Shown: positions 17,406-26,965 of the stretch, piece by piece
Layout of the letters: each line of letters begins with the position of its first letter
Position numbering within the stretch: the stretch's first letter is position 1
Assembly (NCBI GenBank): GCA_020627885.1
Contig: JAHDGB010000007.1
Location: forward strand, 1-36,232
From: Flavobacteriaceae bacterium
GTDB taxonomy: Bacteria; Bacteroidota; Bacteroidia; Flavobacteriales; Flavobacteriaceae
Reading direction: 5' to 3'
DNA length: 36,232 nucleotides
Notes under the pieces: model-generated
Told to the model about the DNA's origin: nothing
The model's database searches: none
Seen by the model: only the letters and a program-made list of their open reading frames with translations
Made by a program: the position numbers and the translations under genes

Positions 17406-18414
17406 TTAATGAGCAATTATAAAGTGGTAATATACTAATAAATTTTTCAATTGTTGCTTCTATAGATGTATCACTTTTACCGCCAGCTGCATTAGTATGT
17501 CCTCCACCTTCAAAGTATTTTCGAGATAATTCATTTACAGAAAAATGGCCTTTAGAGCGAAGAGAAATTTTTATGATATTATTTTGCTTATCTTCAATAA
17601 AAATAGCTGCAAGCACAATGTTGTTAAGGGATAAAGCATAATTAACAAACCCTTCAGTATCTCCTTTTTTGTAATTGAACTGTTGTAATTCTGCTTGAGA
17701 CAAAGAGGTGTATGCGGTTCTGGACTCTGGAATAATTTTTAAGTTATTTAAAGCTATTCCTAGTAGCTGCATTCTATTAAAGCTATTAGTGTCGTATATG
17801 CTGTTGTGTATTTGTGTATTATCTGCTCCTTTGTCTATTAAATCTGCTATAATACGATGAGTAGTACTAGTGGTAGATCTGTACCTAAATGAGCCAGTAT
17901 CGGTCATTATACCAGTATATAAACAGGTTGCAATATCCTTATTTAGGTGTTTTAAGGCTTCAATTTTATCCAAAAAATGATACACCATTTGACAGGTAGA
18001 ACTCATTGTAACATCACTATATGTGTATTGAGCGTAATCATCTGGTTGTTGGTGATGATCAATCATTATTTTTATAGCACTACTTTTTTCTAAGACCGTT
18101 TCCATGTTGCCAGTTCTGTGCAAGGCATTAAAATCTAAAGTAAAAATAATGTCAGATTTTTCAATTATGCTGTTACACAAATTGGTCTTGTCATCATGTT
18201 TTATGATAGTATGCTCTAAAGGGAGCCACTTTAAAAAACTCGGATAATCATTTGGAGCTATAATTGTAGCTTCATGCCCTGTATTAAGTAAAAAATGTAA
18301 CAATCCTAATGTAGAGCCTATAGCATCTCCATCTGGATTTTTATGAGGAACAATTACTATGTTTTTTTTACTCGAAAGTAATTGTTTAATATCTATTATG
18401 TCTTGTTTATTCAT
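17395..18414 (-). CDS. nrnA: DHH/DHHA1 family bifunctional oligoribonuclease / PAP phosphatase (NrnA)
   Basis: PHKNPDGDAIGSTLGL, DHHQQP, TGIMTDTGSFRYRST, FEGGGHTNAAGG. Confidence 0.92.
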   Translation of the reverse strand: MNKQDIIDIKQLLSSKKNIVIVPHKNPDGDAIGSTLGLLHFLLNTGHEATIIAPNDYPSFLKWLPLEHTIIKHDDKTNLCNSIIEKSDIIFTLDFNALHRTGNMETVLEKSSAIKIMIDHHQQPDDYAQYTYSDVTMSSTCQMVYHFLDKIEALKHLNKDIATCLYTGIMTDTGSFRYRSTTSTTHRIIADLIDKGADNTQIHNSIYDTNSFNRMQLLGIALNNLKIIPESRTAYTSLSQAELQQFNYKKGDTEGFVNYALSLNNIVLAAIFIEDKQNNIIKISLRSKGHFSVNELSRKYFEGGGHTNAAGGKSDTSIEATIEKFISILPLYNCSLNDN

Positions 18415-18589
18415 GAATGACGAAGATACAATTTTTGCTTTTGATTTATATTGAATTTATTAGGGCTTTTTTGTGAGTGATTTTTTGCAATATAATTTGA
18501 ATATAGTAATAAAAAAAAGGTAAGAAACTTAAAATAGAATATCTAAAATATATATGTTTGTTTGAAAATAAAAAGTAGAGAAGAGTTTA

Positions 18590-18619
18590 TTGTATATCTT
18601 AATAAATAGATTACTTTTG
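18590..18619 (+). promoter_or_regulatory. Bacteroidota-type promoter for ndk
   Basis: TTG (18590-18592), 19-bp spacer, TACTTTTG (18612-18619), 21 nt before ATG 18641. The ORF-track start at 18590 coincides with this -33 TTG. Confidence 0.75.
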
Positions 18620-18640
18620 CATGAAAATTTAAACATAAAA

Positions 18641-19060
18641 ATGGCAACAAATAGAACATTTACAATGCTTAAGCCAGATGCTGTAGAAAAAGGGCATATT
18701 GGCGCAATTTTAGAAAAAATAAATGCTTCAGGATTTAGAATTGTAGCAATGAAGTTAACACAAATGACAAGAACAGATGCGGAAACTTTTTATGCAGTTC
18801 ATAAAGAAAGACCTTTTTTTGGAGAGTTGGTTGAATACATGACACGTGGACCTATAGTAGCGGCGATACTAGAAAAAGATAATGCTGTTGAAGATTTTAG
18901 AACTTTGATTGGAGCAACAAACCCAGCTGATGCTGCCGAAGGCACTATCCGAAAGTTATATGCAGCTTCGATAGGAGAAAATGCTGTTCATGGTAGTGAT
19001 AGTGATGAAAATGCAGCAATAGAAGGTGATTTTCACTTTTCTGGAAGAGAGCAATTTTAA
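18641..19060 (+). CDS. ndk: Nucleoside-diphosphate kinase
   Basis: [54 protein letters not shown]...EI-type catalytic region (AVHGSDS). Confidence 0.96.
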   Translation: MATNRTFTMLKPDAVEKGHIGAILEKINASGFRIVAMKLTQMTRTDAETFYAVHKERPFFGELVEYMTRGPIVAAILEKDNAVEDFRTLIGATNPADAAEGTIRKLYAASIGENAVHGSDSDENAAIEGDFHFSGREQF

Positions 19061-19088
19061 ATAATTTATCGAAATTAAACTAAACTTT

Positions 19089-19118
19089 AAACCTATTAAC
19101 CAATTTGTTGATAGGTTT
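19089..19118 (+). terminator. First terminator downstream of ndk
   Basis: AAACCTATTAAC / GTTGATAGGTTT (one G-T wobble), 6-nt loop, followed by T's. Confidence 0.7.
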
Positions 19119-19126
19119 TTATAAAT

Positions 19127-19155
19127 AATAAAGCCAGCTATAAGCTGGCTTTATT
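19127..19155. terminator. Second, bidirectional terminator between ndk and the cold-shock gene
   Basis: Core AAAGCCAGCT-ATA-AGCTGGCTTT; stem extends to 13 bp with flanking A/T pairs. Confidence 0.8.
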
Positions 19156-19186
19156 TGTAATGATTTAAAATATATAATTAATAAGA

Positions 19187-19378
19187 TTATACTACTTTTA
19201 CATTTACTGCATTTAAACCTTTTCGTCCTTCTTCTAAATCGAATTCTACATCATCACCTTCTCTAACTTCGTCGATTAAACCAGAAATGTGTACGAAATG
19301 GTCTTTGTTTGATCCTTCTTCAGTAATAAAACCGAAACCTTTAGAATCATTAAAAAATTTTACTTTGCCTTTACTCAT
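19187..19378 (-). CDS. Cold-shock protein (CspA family)
   Basis: MSKGKVKFFNDSKGFGFITEEGSNKDHFVHISGL with RNP1/RNP2; start at ATG 19378 rather than 19408. Confidence 0.95.
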   Translation of the reverse strand: MSKGKVKFFNDSKGFGFITEEGSNKDHFVHISGLIDEVREGDDVEFDLEEGRKGLNAVNVKVV

Positions 19379-19405
19379 TTTAAAAAAAATTATAATATTA
19401 ATGCT

Positions 19406-19413
19406 CAAATATA
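19406..19413 (-). promoter_or_regulatory. Candidate -7 box for the cold-shock gene
   Basis: Plus CAAATATA = minus TATATTTG, 28 bp upstream of the ATG. Confidence 0.4.
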
Positions 19414-19486
19414 AGATTTAAAAAATGATATAATTACTATTTGTAAATTTATTTTTTTGTTTTATAACTAAAAGAGGACTAGTGTG

Positions 19487-19783
19487 TTATCGTATTATTA
19501 GCTTTTTTATTAAAGGTTTTCCTAACTCTTCGTTTAACATTTTTATTATTTTATCTTTACCATAACTCAATTCTTCACGAAGTACACTGGAGCTTAATTG
19601 TACATATAGAGTATCATTCTTTAGTTCTACAGCAGTGGTATAGTTATCTACACCATTGCCTAATAGTTTTGACCAAGATTCTCTTACATGTACTTTATCT
19701 AAACCTTTTTCAAGCTTATTTTTTTTAACAAACTCGTTAAGTGCTTCAGAGATGTTTAATATACTATTATTTCTTCTAGTCAT
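19487..19783 (-). CDS. DUF721 domain-containing (DciA-like) protein
   Basis: KVHVRESWSKLLGNGVDNYTTAVELKNDTLYVQLSSSVLREELSYGKDKIIKMLNEELG matches the DUF721 pattern; adjacent to recF. Confidence 0.85.
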   Translation of the reverse strand: MTRRNNSILNISEALNEFVKKNKLEKGLDKVHVRESWSKLLGNGVDNYTTAVELKNDTLYVQLSSSVLREELSYGKDKIIKMLNEELGKPLIKKLIIR

Positions 19784-19823
19784 ATTTTTATATTGTGTAT
19801 ACCTCGTTATTTTTGTTTATAAT

Positions 19824-20264
19824 TTATTCTAAATTTAATGGAGTGTAACGTTTGTATAAATAAACAACATTATTTTGATTTACAATTTCTAAGTGTTTTT
19901 TTGAGCTACTTAAAATGGTTTCTTTCCAGCTTGTATAGGCTGACTTGTAATATACATTCAAACTATCATTTTCTATTTTTATTTTAAATGATTGTTTGTT
20001 TTCTGAGGTTATATAAGTGCCAGAAAAAGTTGGTTTCATTTTTTTTCTAAATCCGGTTCTATCTTTATTCACCTCTATATAGTCTATCGTTTCATTTATA
20101 GTATAGTTTTTTTTTGAGCCATCACTAAACTTAACATGTTCTATTTCCCAATACCCAGAAATATTATTTATTACTGTTGAATGGTCTTTTTTACAGCTAA
20201 TAAAAAAAAGTAAAATAAAAACATAATAATTACTTTTTGGTAAGTTATAGTTTGAATATTTCAT
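19824..20264 (-). CDS. Small putative lipoprotein (lipocalin-like)
   Basis: Hydrophobic N-terminus ending [22 protein letters not shown]...[17 protein letters not shown] pattern. Confidence 0.6.
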   Translation of the reverse strand: MKYSNYNLPKSNYYVFILLFFISCKKDHSTVINNISGYWEIEHVKFSDGSKKNYTINETIDYIEVNKDRTGFRKKMKPTFSGTYITSENKQSFKIKIENDSLNVYYKSAYTSWKETILSSSKKHLEIVNQNNVVYLYKRYTPLNLE

Positions 20265-21324
20265 AAGATTGATGAACTTGTTTTATCGCATTTTCTGTTC
20301 TTTCAGGATGTGTATCACTTATAAATAGTTGTCCGAAATTTTCATCATTAACTAATTTAATTATATGTGAAACTCTTTGTTCGTCGAGTTTATCAAAAAT
20401 ATCATCTAAAAGAAGTATAGGGTTATTACCACTCTGTTTTTTTATAAAATCAAACTGGGCTAATTTCAAGGCAATTAGAAAAGATTTTTGTTGTCCTTGA
20501 CTACCAAATTTTTTTATAGGGTATGCATTTATATTAAATAGTAAATCGTCTTTATGTATCCCTACACTTGTGTATTGAAGGAGTTTATCTTTGTTTATTA
20601 CTTTAGCTAATAATAAATTTAAATCAGAATCAAATAAATCACTCTTGTATTCTAAATTTACAATTTCATTATCACCACTTATGGCTTCGTAACGTATTTT
20701 GAAAATTGGAATAAAAATCTCTAAAAAAAATTTGCGTTTTTCAAAAATTTTAAGGCCATAATCAGAGAGTTGTTCATTATAGACACTTAATGTATCATTG
20801 TTAAAAGTGTTGTTAATGGCAAAGTATTTTAGTAAAGAATTACGTTGTGCTAGTGTTCTGTTGTATTTAATAAGTAACTGTAGATAGTCTTTATCTCCTT
20901 GAGAAATAACGCTATCTATAAATTTTCTTCTTTTATCACTGCCTTCAATAATTAAGTCTCGATCAGCTGGAGAAATAATAACTAGCGGTATAAAACCAAT
21001 ATGATCGCTAAATTTATCGTATATTTTATTATTGCGTTTTATTACTTTTTTTTGTCCACGTTTTAGGCTAATAACTATTTTTTCTTCGATTTCAGTTTTT
21101 AAATAATCGCCATTGATAACAAAGAAGGGTTCATTATGTTTTATGTTTTGTGAAGCCACAGGATTAAAATAACTTTTTCCGAAAGAAAGATGGTAAATCG
21201 CATCTAAAACATTAGTTTTTCCTACGCCATTATTGCCAACAAAGCAATTAATTTTGGTGTCAAAATTAAAAGATTTAGACTCGAAATTTTTATAGTTAAG
21301 AAGAGAAAGCGACTTTAAAATCAT
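20245..21324 (-). CDS. recF: DNA replication/repair protein RecF
   Basis: [79 protein letters not shown]. Confidence 0.95.
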   Translation of the reverse strand: MILKSLSLLNYKNFESKSFNFDTKINCFVGNNGVGKTNVLDAIYHLSFGKSYFNPVASQNIKHNEPFFVINGDYLKTEIEEKIVISLKRGQKKVIKRNNKIYDKFSDHIGFIPLVIISPADRDLIIEGSDKRRKFIDSVISQGDKDYLQLLIKYNRTLAQRNSLLKYFAINNTFNNDTLSVYNEQLSDYGLKIFEKRKFFLEIFIPIFKIRYEAISGDNEIVNLEYKSDLFDSDLNLLLAKVINKDKLLQYTSVGIHKDDLLFNINAYPIKKFGSQGQQKSFLIALKLAQFDFIKKQSGNNPILLLDDIFDKLDEQRVSHIIKLVNDENFGQLFISDTHPERTENAIKQVHQSYEIFKL

Positions 21325-21387
21325 ATAGCATATAGTCTAAAAAACTTTAATATATCTGTATAGTTTTTACTTTAGAGAGAATGGATG

Positions 21388-21395
21388 CAAAAATA
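21388..21395 (-). promoter_or_regulatory. Candidate -7 box for recF
   Basis: Plus CAAAAATA = minus TATTTTTG in the divergent recF/TPR intergenic region. Confidence 0.35.
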
Positions 21396-21431
21396 AGAAA
21401 TAAATAAGCTTTTTTTTATGGATAAATATAT

Positions 21432-21439
21432 TATTTTTG
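21432..21439 (+). promoter_or_regulatory. Candidate -7 box for the TPR protein / ribH genes
   Basis: TATTTTTG 20 bp upstream of ATG 21460. Confidence 0.45.
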
Positions 21440-21459
21440 TCCGCATTAATTCATGAAAT

Positions 21460-22236
21460 ATGGCAACATACAAGAAAAGAGGGTACAAACCTAAAACCGT
21501 AAAAGAAAAAGAAACAGAAATTGAAGTTGAGGAGCAGCATTCAACTACAGCTGAAGTTTTTAATACCTTAGATGAAACGGCATCTAAAACGGAAGATTTT
21601 GTTGCTGCAAATCAGAAATACATTTTTATAATTATTGGTGTTGTTGCTGCTTTAGTTTTAGGGTACTTAGGTTATAAAGAGTTTGTTGGTAAGCCAGCTC
21701 AAACGCAAGCTAGTAACGACATGTTTCAAGCAAAAAAACATTTTAATGAGGCGGTTAATGGCGTGTCTTCAGATTCATTATATAATTTAGCTTTAAATGG
21801 AAGTGGAGGTAAGTTTGGGATGTTAGATATTATTAAAGAGCACAGTGGTACTCAAGCGGCTAATTTAGCGAATTATTATGCTGGGATGTCTTATTTGAAT
21901 TTAAAAAAATATAAAGAAGCCATTTCTCATTTAGATGATTTTTCAAGTGAAGATCAAATACTTGCGCCTATGGCGAAAGGAGCTATAGGAGATGCTTTTG
22001 TTCAACTAGAACAAAAGGAAGATGCCTTAAAATATTACATAGAAGCGGCTAATATGAGAGCAAACGAATATTCAGCTTGTACATTTTTATTTAAAGCAGG
22101 AGTAATTGCTTTAAATATGGGCAAATCTAAAGAAGCATTAGGTTATTTTAATAAAATTAAAAGTGCATATCCAAAGTCTACTGAAGCAAAAAATGCAGAA
22201 GTTTTTATTGGAAAAGCAAAAGCAATGCTAAACTAA
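21460..22236 (+). CDS. Tetratricopeptide-repeat membrane protein (YfgM-like)
   Basis: Single TM YIFIIIGVVAALVLGYLGY followed by TPR-like helices (AANLANYYAGMSYLNLKKYKEAISHLDDF...). Confidence 0.82.
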   Translation: MATYKKRGYKPKTVKEKETEIEVEEQHSTTAEVFNTLDETASKTEDFVAANQKYIFIIIGVVAALVLGYLGYKEFVGKPAQTQASNDMFQAKKHFNEAVNGVSSDSLYNLALNGSGGKFGMLDIIKEHSGTQAANLANYYAGMSYLNLKKYKEAISHLDDFSSEDQILAPMAKGAIGDAFVQLEQKEDALKYYIEAANMRANEYSACTFLFKAGVIALNMGKSKEALGYFNKIKSAYPKSTEAKNAEVFIGKAKAMLN

Positions 22237-22253
22237 ATAGTCAAAATGGAGAT

Positions 22254-22739
22254 ATGGCGACTATAACAAATAATTTATCAGTTTACGATAAGACAGCAAT
22301 CCCAAATGCGAAACAATTTCGATTTGGGATTGTTGTTTCTGAATGGAATGAAGAGATAACAAAAGGATTATTATCTGGAACAAAAAGTACCTTAATAGAA
22401 CATGGGGTATTACCTGAAAATATACTTTGTTGGGATGTACCGGGTAGCTTTGAATTAATTTACGGTGCAAAAAAAATGCTAAATCAGAATTTAGATGCCG
22501 TTATAGCCATTGGTAGTGTTATAAAAGGGGAGACTCAGCATTTTGATTTTGTTTGTGAAGCAGTATCTCAAGGTATAAAAGATTTAAATGTTCAAAGTGA
22601 AACTCCTGTAATTTTCTGTGTTTTAACCGATAATAATATGCAACAAGCAATTGATAGGTCTGGAGGAAGGCATGGTAACAAGGGGGTTGAAGCTGCTGTT
22701 GCAGCAATTAAAATGGCTCAGTTAAGAAAGAATTCTTAA
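22254..22739 (+). CDS. ribH: 6,7-dimethyl-8-ribityllumazine synthase
   Basis: FGIVVSEWNEEITKGLL, WDVPGSFELIYGAKKM, AIGSVIKGETQHFDFVCEAVSQG, NKGVEAAVAAIKMAQL. Confidence 0.96.
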   Translation: MATITNNLSVYDKTAIPNAKQFRFGIVVSEWNEEITKGLLSGTKSTLIEHGVLPENILCWDVPGSFELIYGAKKMLNQNLDAVIAIGSVIKGETQHFDFVCEAVSQGIKDLNVQSETPVIFCVLTDNNMQQAIDRSGGRHGNKGVEAAVAAIKMAQLRKNS

Positions 22740-22916
22740 TTTACTTTTAGTTACTAAATTGTGAGTGTTTTTAAGAAGAGATATGCGATCTAAAGCGTTT
22801 TCTAAAGCAAGTCAACAGTTTATAAGAATCTGTTAACAATTTTTATAATTATTTTCTGCAAATTTCTTAGTATTTTAAGTATTTTTGAGTTTTATACTTT
22901 AATATAAAAAATACTC

Positions 22917-23123
22917 TTGTTTCAACAAAAAAAGAATAGACAGTTTAATTATAGATCGCGGTTTTCTAAAGACGAAGAAGCAAACACTTATAAGGATATT
23001 ACAAAGGAAAAGATGTTAAAACGACCGGTTAGAAAGTCTAGGACCGTAAAATTACCTTTATTAGTAATTATTTTAGTAATATTTATAGTGATGATGTGGT
23101 ATTTAGATAGAAAAATGAATTAA
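22917..23123 (+). CDS. Small basic single-pass membrane protein (TTG start)
   Basis: MFQQKKNRQFNYRSRFSKDEEANTY... with C-terminal TM KLPLLVIILVIFIVMMWYL; similar N-terminus to the next CDS. Confidence 0.65.
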   Translation: MFQQKKNRQFNYRSRFSKDEEANTYKDITKEKMLKRPVRKSRTVKLPLLVIILVIFIVMMWYLDRKMN

Positions 23124-23128
23124 TAGTT

Positions 23129-23410
23129 ATGGGAGCTTTAAAGCAACGAAAAAATAAGCGTTATAGTTATACTCCTCGTTATTATAAAGGAGAGGGAAGC
23201 CCCTATGAAATGAAACATAAGTTTGATGATTTTAGAAAAACAGTAGGCGCTAATAAGGGGGTTAAGGCGAAATTTGTAGAAGCTTTAGATGAGTTTAGAA
23301 ATACTCCAGATAAGTCAGCAAATAAGCGTATACTTATTATTATAGGACTATTAGTAATTCTTTTCCTATTTGTTATAGATTTTGATTTGTCAATTTTCTT
23401 CTCAAGATAA
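23129..23410 (+). CDS. Small basic single-pass membrane protein, apparent paralogue of the upstream CDS
   Basis: MGALKQRKNKRYSYTPRYYKGEGSPYEMKHKFDDFR... with C-terminal TM ILIIIGLLVILFLFVIDF. Confidence 0.75.
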   Translation: MGALKQRKNKRYSYTPRYYKGEGSPYEMKHKFDDFRKTVGANKGVKAKFVEALDEFRNTPDKSANKRILIIIGLLVILFLFVIDFDLSIFFSR

Positions 23411-23413
23411 TTT

Positions 23414-25258
23414 ATGGCAGATATTATTCAATTATTACCAGATCATGTTGCGAATCAAATTGCAGCAGGAGAAGTTGTACAAAGGCCAGCTTCCGTTGTA
23501 AAAGAGCTCTTAGAAAATGCAATAGATGCAGGAGCAGTTAATATAAAATTAATTATTAAAGATGCAGGGAAAACTCTAATTCAGGTTATAGATGATGGTA
23601 AAGGAATGAGTGTTACCGATGCGCGTTTAAGTTTCGAGAGGCATGCAACTTCAAAAATACGTTCTGCAGATGATTTGTTTCGGCTACACACAAAAGGATT
23701 TAGAGGAGAAGCCTTAGCTAGCATAGCTGCGATAGCTCATGTAGAGTTAAAAACAAAACAAGAGAACGACGAAATTGGTACCAGAATAGTTGTAGAAGGG
23801 AGTGAAGTGGTTTCTCAAGATGTTGTAGTTACCCCAAAAGGAACTTCTATCTCTGTAAAAAACTTGTTTTTTAACATTCCGGCAAGGCGCAATTTTTTAA
23901 AGTCTAATCCAGTGGAGACAAGACATATAATAGATGAGTTTTATCGTGTAGCTTTAGCGCACCCATCTATTTGCTTTTCCTGTTTTCATAACGGAAGTGA
24001 GCAGTTTAATTTGCCCCAAAGTAATTACAGACAACGTATAGTAAATATTTTTGGATCAAAAGCAAATGAAAAACTAGTTCCTGTAGAGGAAGATACTGAG
24101 GTGATTAAGATTAGTGGATTTGTTGGAAAGCCAGAATATGCAAAGAAATCTAGAGGAGAGCAGTTCTTTTTTGTAAATAACCGTTTTATTAAAAGTGCGT
24201 ATTTAAATCATGCTATATCTTCGGCTTTTGATGGTTTGCTAAAAGAAGGGGCACATGCTAGTTATTTTTTAAATTTAACAGTAAACCCTGAAACTATAGA
24301 TATAAACATACATCCAACAAAAACAGAAATTAAATTTGATGATGAGCATACACTCTATGCTATTTTAAGAGCTTCAGTAAAACACAGCTTAGGTCAGTTT
24401 AATATCGCTCCAGTTTTAGATTTCGAAAGGGATTCTAATTTAGATACACCATATAATTATAAACAAAAAGAGGAGCCAAGCATAGCTATAAATACGGCAT
24501 ATAACCCATTTAAGGAAGAGAAAAATGAACGTAATTATAGCGTAAGTAATAATAGTAAAGAACAAACAGCAAACTGGGAAGGATTATATGTAGGTTTAGA
24601 GTCTAAAAGTACTAAGTCTAATAGTGATTTTAATGAATTGCGTTTTGAGAGTCTTCCTGAAACAGCAAGTGTTTTTAATGATGCCGCCGTTGAGGAAAAA
24701 CAATCTACATATCAATTACATAATAAATATGTTATAAGTACTATCAAGGCAGGAATGCTTATCATAAATCAGAAAAGAGCACACCAAAGAGTGTTGTACG
24801 AAAATTTTCTTCAGCACATTACTATAAAACAAGGAGCAAGTCAGCAATTGTTATTTCCCTTAACATTACATTTTTCACCACGGGAATTGGAGATCATTCA
24901 GCAATTAAAAGACGAGTTAGAACATACAGGTTTTGTCCTTAAATTAAAAGATGATGAAATATTAGAAATATCTGGTGTGCCAATGGAGGTGCCAGAGAGT
25001 GAGGTTTCTATAATTTTAGAGCAACTTATAAACGATGTAGACAATGAGGTGCCAGATAGCCATTTTAGTACAACAGATTTGTTAGCAAAATCTTTAGCTA
25101 AAAGTTTATCTATTAAAACTGGGCAATCTTTAACAAAAATAGAGCAAGAACATTTAGTTAATAGTTTATTTGCATGTAAAGAACCAAATGTGTCACCAAC
25201 AAATCGAGTTACATTTATTACAATGGCTGTCGATGAATTAGAAAAAAAATTTATGTAG
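23414..25258 (+). CDS. mutL: DNA mismatch repair protein MutL
   Basis: IIQLLPDHVANQIAAGEVVQRPASVVKELLENAIDAGA, DDGKGMS, RHATSKI, TKGFRGEALASIAAI, PARRNFLKS. Confidence 0.97.
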   Translation: MADIIQLLPDHVANQIAAGEVVQRPASVVKELLENAIDAGAVNIKLIIKDAGKTLIQVIDDGKGMSVTDARLSFERHATSKIRSADDLFRLHTKGFRGEALASIAAIAHVELKTKQENDEIGTRIVVEGSEVVSQDVVVTPKGTSISVKNLFFNIPARRNFLKSNPVETRHIIDEFYRVALAHPSICFSCFHNGSEQFNLPQSNYRQRIVNIFGSKANEKLVPVEEDTEVIKISGFVGKPEYAKKSRGEQFFFVNNRFIKSAYLNHAISSAFDGLLKEGAHASYFLNLTVNPETIDINIHPTKTEIKFDDEHTLYAILRASVKHSLGQFNIAPVLDFERDSNLDTPYNYKQKEEPSIAINTAYNPFKEEKNERNYSVSNNSKEQTANWEGLYVGLESKSTKSNSDFNELRFESLPETASVFNDAAVEEKQSTYQLHNKYVISTIKAGMLIINQKRAHQRVLYENFLQHITIKQGASQQLLFPLTLHFSPRELEIIQQLKDELEHTGFVLKLKDDEILEISGVPMEVPESEVSIILEQLINDVDNEVPDSHFSTTDLLAKSLAKSLSIKTGQSLTKIEQEHLVNSLFACKEPNVSPTNRVTFITMAVDELEKKFM

Positions 25259-25261
25259 TTT

Positions 25262-26092
25262 ATGATGAATAAAATAACAGATACTGTAAAGCATCTTATT
25301 ATTATTAATGTTATTATGTTTATTGGTACAATGTCTGTAGGTGGCGGACAATTGTTTTATCAATGGTTTGCCTTATATTTTCCGAAGAATGATTTATTTC
25401 AACCTTGGCAAGTTATTTCTCATATGTTTATGCATGGAGGAATGACGCATTTACTCTTTAATATGTTTGCACTTTGGATGTTTGGTACCGCGGTAGAACA
25501 AGTTTTGGGGTGGAAGAAATTTTTATTTATATATATATCAGCAGGGTTAGGAGCTGTTCTGTTTCAGTTAGGGTATTATTATTACGATTTTTATACTGCT
25601 TATCAAGGGGTATCCGATTTAGGAATGAGCTCTGATTTGTTAAACAGAATAATTAATATAAATGCTGCTGATGGAAATTATATAAAAGGAGAGTTATTGG
25701 CAGAACAAATGCAACCGCTGTTGAATGAGTTTGGTTTTAGTACTTCTAAAATAAATAATAGTCCTAATGGCTTTACATCCTTATTTGATATGAATGTTGT
25801 TACAACTAGTAGAATGGTTGGTGCATCTGGGTGTATTATGGGGATCCTTGCTGCTTTTGGAATGATGAATCCTGAAGCTAAACTAATGATGATTTTTTTA
25901 CCAATACCTATTAAAGCAAAATATTTTATACCAGGGATTATACTTTTAGATGTTGTCTCAGCATTAACTGGGCAGTCTTTTTTTAGTCCGAGTAATACGG
26001 CATTTATGGCGCATGTTGGAGGGGCAATAACTGGTTTCATCATTATGTGGTACTGGAAAAAAACACAGTTTAATAAAAACCGTTTGTATTAA
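25262..26092 (+). CDS. Rhomboid family intramembrane serine protease
   Basis: HGGMTHLLFNMFALWMFG, GASGCIMGILAAFG (GxSx) and HVGGAITGF catalytic motifs. Confidence 0.92.
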   Translation: MMNKITDTVKHLIIINVIMFIGTMSVGGGQLFYQWFALYFPKNDLFQPWQVISHMFMHGGMTHLLFNMFALWMFGTAVEQVLGWKKFLFIYISAGLGAVLFQLGYYYYDFYTAYQGVSDLGMSSDLLNRIININAADGNYIKGELLAEQMQPLLNEFGFSTSKINNSPNGFTSLFDMNVVTTSRMVGASGCIMGILAAFGMMNPEAKLMMIFLPIPIKAKYFIPGIILLDVVSALTGQSFFSPSNTAFMAHVGGAITGFIIMWYWKKTQFNKNRLY

Positions 26093-26953
26093 GTGAGTTT
26101 GCAAGAAGACATAAAATATAAATTAGCCCGCTTTAATGTGTTAGAGAAAATAATAGCTATTAATGTTGTTGTTTTTATAGTATCATTTGTATTAAGACGC
26201 CTATCGAGAGGTTTGTATATATGGGTAGAATTGCCTAGCGATTTTAATAGTTTTATTATTAAACCATGGACAATAGTTACTTATGCTTTTTTGCATTATG
26301 ACCCGATTCATTTATTTTTTAATATGCTATGGTTGTATTTTTTAGCTCGAATGTTTTTGAACTTATTTAGCCCTAAAATGGTATTAAATATTTATTTTTT
26401 GGGTGCTATTTTTGGAGGATTAGCTTTTTTATTGGGATATAATATTTTGCCTTCTTTTTTTACAGGAAATGCATACGTTGTTGGTGCTTCAGCAGCCGTT
26501 CGAGCATTAATGATTTTTTTATGTAGCTATATGCCAAATAAGGATATTCGTTTTTTTACTGTTAATTTAAAACTTTGGTATGTTGGTGTTGCATTAGTAG
26601 TGTTTGATGTGTTAGGTCTCTTTGGTTTAAATTCAGGAGGCAATCTTGCACATATAGGAGGTGCTGTATTGGGGTACTTCTATGCAAAACAATTATTGAA
26701 AGGTAAGGATATAGGAAAGGGATTTGAGCGTATAATGGATAGAGTAACTGGGTGGTTTAGTTTTAAGGCTAAAGCACCACTTAAAACAGTGCATAAAAAG
26801 AAGTCTAAAGTAGGAGGATATACAAAAGGGGATTTCGATTCGTTTAATAAGCAAAAGCAAGTAGATATTATTTTAGATAAGATCAGTAAAAGTGGTTATG
26901 ATAGTTTAACCGCTCAAGAAAAAGAATTCCTATTTAGGGCAGGAAAAGATTAA
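26093..26953 (+). CDS. Rhomboid family intramembrane serine protease with cytoplasmic C-terminal extension (GTG start)
   Basis: HLFFNMLWLYFLARMF, VVGASAAVRALMIF, LAHIGGAVLGYFYAKQ; C-terminal QVDIILDKISKSGYDSLTAQEKEFLFRAGKD. Confidence 0.92.
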   Translation: MSLQEDIKYKLARFNVLEKIIAINVVVFIVSFVLRRLSRGLYIWVELPSDFNSFIIKPWTIVTYAFLHYDPIHLFFNMLWLYFLARMFLNLFSPKMVLNIYFLGAIFGGLAFLLGYNILPSFFTGNAYVVGASAAVRALMIFLCSYMPNKDIRFFTVNLKLWYVGVALVVFDVLGLFGLNSGGNLAHIGGAVLGYFYAKQLLKGKDIGKGFERIMDRVTGWFSFKAKAPLKTVHKKKSKVGGYTKGDFDSFNKQKQVDIILDKISKSGYDSLTAQEKEFLFRAGKD

Positions 26954-26965
26954 GTAAAAAGGGGA

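Noticed and set aside
22740-22916. Possible regulatory RNA or small ORF between ribH and the small membrane protein gene
   Set aside because: Only a weak AACAG/CTGTT hairpin and a 17-codon ORF; no FMN-riboswitch-like conserved elements recognised.
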